Shown here: positions 63,063 through 64,000 of the stretch, piece by piece | Layout of the letters: every line of letters begins with the position of its first letter | How positions within the stretch are numbered: the stretch's first letter is position 1 | From: an uncultured Kordiimonas sp. | GTDB taxonomy: Bacteria > Pseudomonadota > Alphaproteobacteria > Sphingomonadales > Kordiimonadaceae | Assembly (NCBI GenBank): GCA_947503625.1 | Contig: CANNEK010000001.1 | Location: forward strand, 800,152 to 864,151 | Direction: 5' to 3' | Length of the DNA: 64,000 bases | Notes under the pieces: model-generated | What the model was told of the DNA's origin: nothing | The model's database searches: none | The model's input: the letters and a program-made list of their open reading frames with translations, nothing else | Made by a program: the position numbers and the translations under genes

Positions 63063-63731
63063 ATGGCTTATACATATGAATACCCTCATCCTGCCGTAAC
63101 AACAGATATTGTGATTCTGACGGTGTTGGATGGGGCATTAAAGGTACTATTAATAAAGCGTGGTATGGAGCCCTTTAAAGGGCAATGGGCATTACCAGGC
63201 GGGTTTCTCAAAATGGATGAGAGCATCGACACCTGCGCCATGCGGGAGCTTGAAGAAGAAGCAGGCATTTCTGATGTTTATCTCGAACAACTCTACACCT
63301 TTGGTAGCGTGGATCGTGATCCGCGTGAACGTGTTATCAGTGTTGCCTATTATGCGTTGATACCGGGTGAGAATGTTGAACTGAAAGCCGGGACCGACGC
63401 CGTTGAGGCAAAATGGTTTGCCGTGAAGGATCTGCCAGAGTTGTCATTTGATCATTTGAACATTATCGATATCGCAAAAAGCCGTCTTGCGGCCAAAATG
63501 GACTATTCAACCATCGGTCTTAAACTGATGCCGGAAGAGTTCACACTGTCCTATCTTCAGGATGTGTACGAAAAAGCAACCGATAAACCGCGAGACAAGC
63601 GCAATTTCAGAAAATGGATATTCTCACTGGATGTGATTGAGGCGACGGGTAAGAAATACTCGAATGGCCCGCATCGCCCGGCGATGCTGTACCGGGTTAT
63701 AAATCCTGAAGAAGTTAAAAACATACGATAA
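63063..63731 (+). CDS. Nudix hydrolase with C-terminal winged helix (NrtR-like)
   Basis: The 222-residue protein has a Nudix domain in residues 1-145 with an intact Nudix box: GFLKMDE, seven residues, then RELEEEAGI. The region after residue 150 (PEEFTLSYLQDVYEKATD, KRNFRKWIFSLDVIE) is a winged-helix-like tail. This combination is that of NrtR, regulators of NAD metabolism that sense ADP-ribose, although an intact box means hydrolase activity is possible. No NAD genes are adjacent. Expression probably depends on read-through of the leader terminator at 63013-63041. ATG 63063 follows TAGG at 63051-63054. Confidence 0.8.
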   Translation: MAYTYEYPHPAVTTDIVILTVLDGALKVLLIKRGMEPFKGQWALPGGFLKMDESIDTCAMRELEEEAGISDVYLEQLYTFGSVDRDPRERVISVAYYALIPGENVELKAGTDAVEAKWFAVKDLPELSFDHLNIIDIAKSRLAAKMDYSTIGLKLMPEEFTLSYLQDVYEKATDKPRDKRNFRKWIFSLDVIEATGKKYSNGPHRPAMLYRVINPEEVKNIR

Positions 63732-63771
63732 GGATTCCCGCACTGAGACGCCTGCGAGCGAGCATCAGATA

Positions 63772-63804
63772 CAAAAAAGGGCACCTGATCGGTGCCCTTT
63801 TTTT
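63772..63804. terminator. Bidirectional terminator between the Nudix and receptor genes
   Basis: GGGCACC (63779-63785) and GGTGCCC (63791-63797) form the stem, with A residues on the left and seven T residues on the right. It serves both convergent genes. Confidence 0.92.
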
Positions 63805-63820
63805 CAGTCTTTTTCGTTGA

Positions 63821-64000
63821 TCAGAACCTGAAGCCCAGTTCAACACCATAAGAACGACGGGCACCCGGAGCATTAAACGAGCCACCAAATTCCGGCGCTG
63901 GAATAACCTCTTCAAGATACCGCGTGTTGGTCAGATTGCGGGCAAACCCAATCAAGGACCAGTTCTCACCCTGAATACCCGCACGCACGTCCAGCGTGGT
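63821..64000 (-). CDS. TonB-dependent receptor, C-terminal end (rest outside window)
   Basis: On the minus strand the frame is open from base 64000 to a TGA at 63823-63821, giving the last 59 residues. They include LDVRAGIQGENWSLIGFARN, then LTNTRYLEEV and a final RRSYGVELGFRF. The phrase NLTNTRYLEE and the terminal aromatic residue are characteristic of the last strands of TonB-dependent receptor barrels. The substrate cannot be judged from this fragment. Confidence 0.85.
   Translation of the reverse strand, partial: TTLDVRAGIQGENWSLIGFARNLTNTRYLEEVIPAPEFGGSFNAPGARRSYGVELGFRF

Overview
The window reads as one stretch of chromosome from a marine-type, Gram-negative, nutrient-scavenging proteobacterium. 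The closest fit is an alphaproteobacterium, possibly Kordiimonas-like; that placement is inferred from gene content, not from any marker gene. Support comes from four TonB/porin-type outer-membrane proteins, a large Oar-like receptor, a RutR-type regulator, glutathione S-transferases, a D-aminoacylase and mid-range GC. Base composition looks even throughout. I found no insertion sequence, phage, CRISPR array, tRNA or rRNA.

Layout. 1-0.6 kb: the end of a TorF-type porin, followed by two tandem copies of a structured RNA element whose loops are complementary to ribosome-binding sites. 0.8-11 kb: housekeeping and stress genes (aspartate-type aminotransferase, EamA exporter, an SdpR/SdpI-like pair, Dps, FeoAB, a lipoprotein dipeptidase, a Spinster-like MFS carrier and a membrane sulfatase-fold enzyme).

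11-34.5 kb: the main theme, a nearly complete nucleic-acid and nucleoside scavenging locus. It holds a RutR-like regulator, an Oar-like TonB-dependent receptor, a secreted S1/P1 nuclease, phosphopentomutase, thymidine phosphorylase, cytidine deaminase and a BMP-type nucleoside ABC transporter, all on the minus strand. Divergently come upp, a hypoxanthine-type phosphoribosyltransferase and a purine nucleoside phosphorylase. A second minus-strand run encodes an exported adenosine deaminase, an NCS2-like permease, DeoC and an ALDH16-like aldehyde dehydrogenase, with thymidine kinase divergent. Together they could degrade outside DNA/RNA to nucleosides, import them, salvage the bases and burn deoxyribose through glyceraldehyde-3-phosphate and acetaldehyde to acetate. 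Two sites resembling the RutR operator lie before deoC and between the transporter operon and upp.

34.5-44.6 kb: a probable metal-uptake island with a PepSY protein, two DUF2946-like cysteine-motif proteins, an ABC exporter-like trio, a DUF418 protein, a TonB-dependent receptor, a MerC-like protein and a Fur/Zur regulator. A strong promoter here carries an overlapping inverted repeat. 44.7-52.5 kb: a detoxification or catabolic cluster (aldehyde dehydrogenase, SDR, alpha/beta hydrolase, three GST-fold proteins, TetR, enoyl-reductase-like protein). 52.5-64 kb: an EAL-domain protein, PhoD phosphatase, an exported methylthioadenosine/adenosine-type deaminase, a bile-acid-type symporter with a D-aminoacylase, an S26-like protease, and a Nudix regulator behind an attenuator-like leader. 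The window ends in another TonB-dependent receptor.
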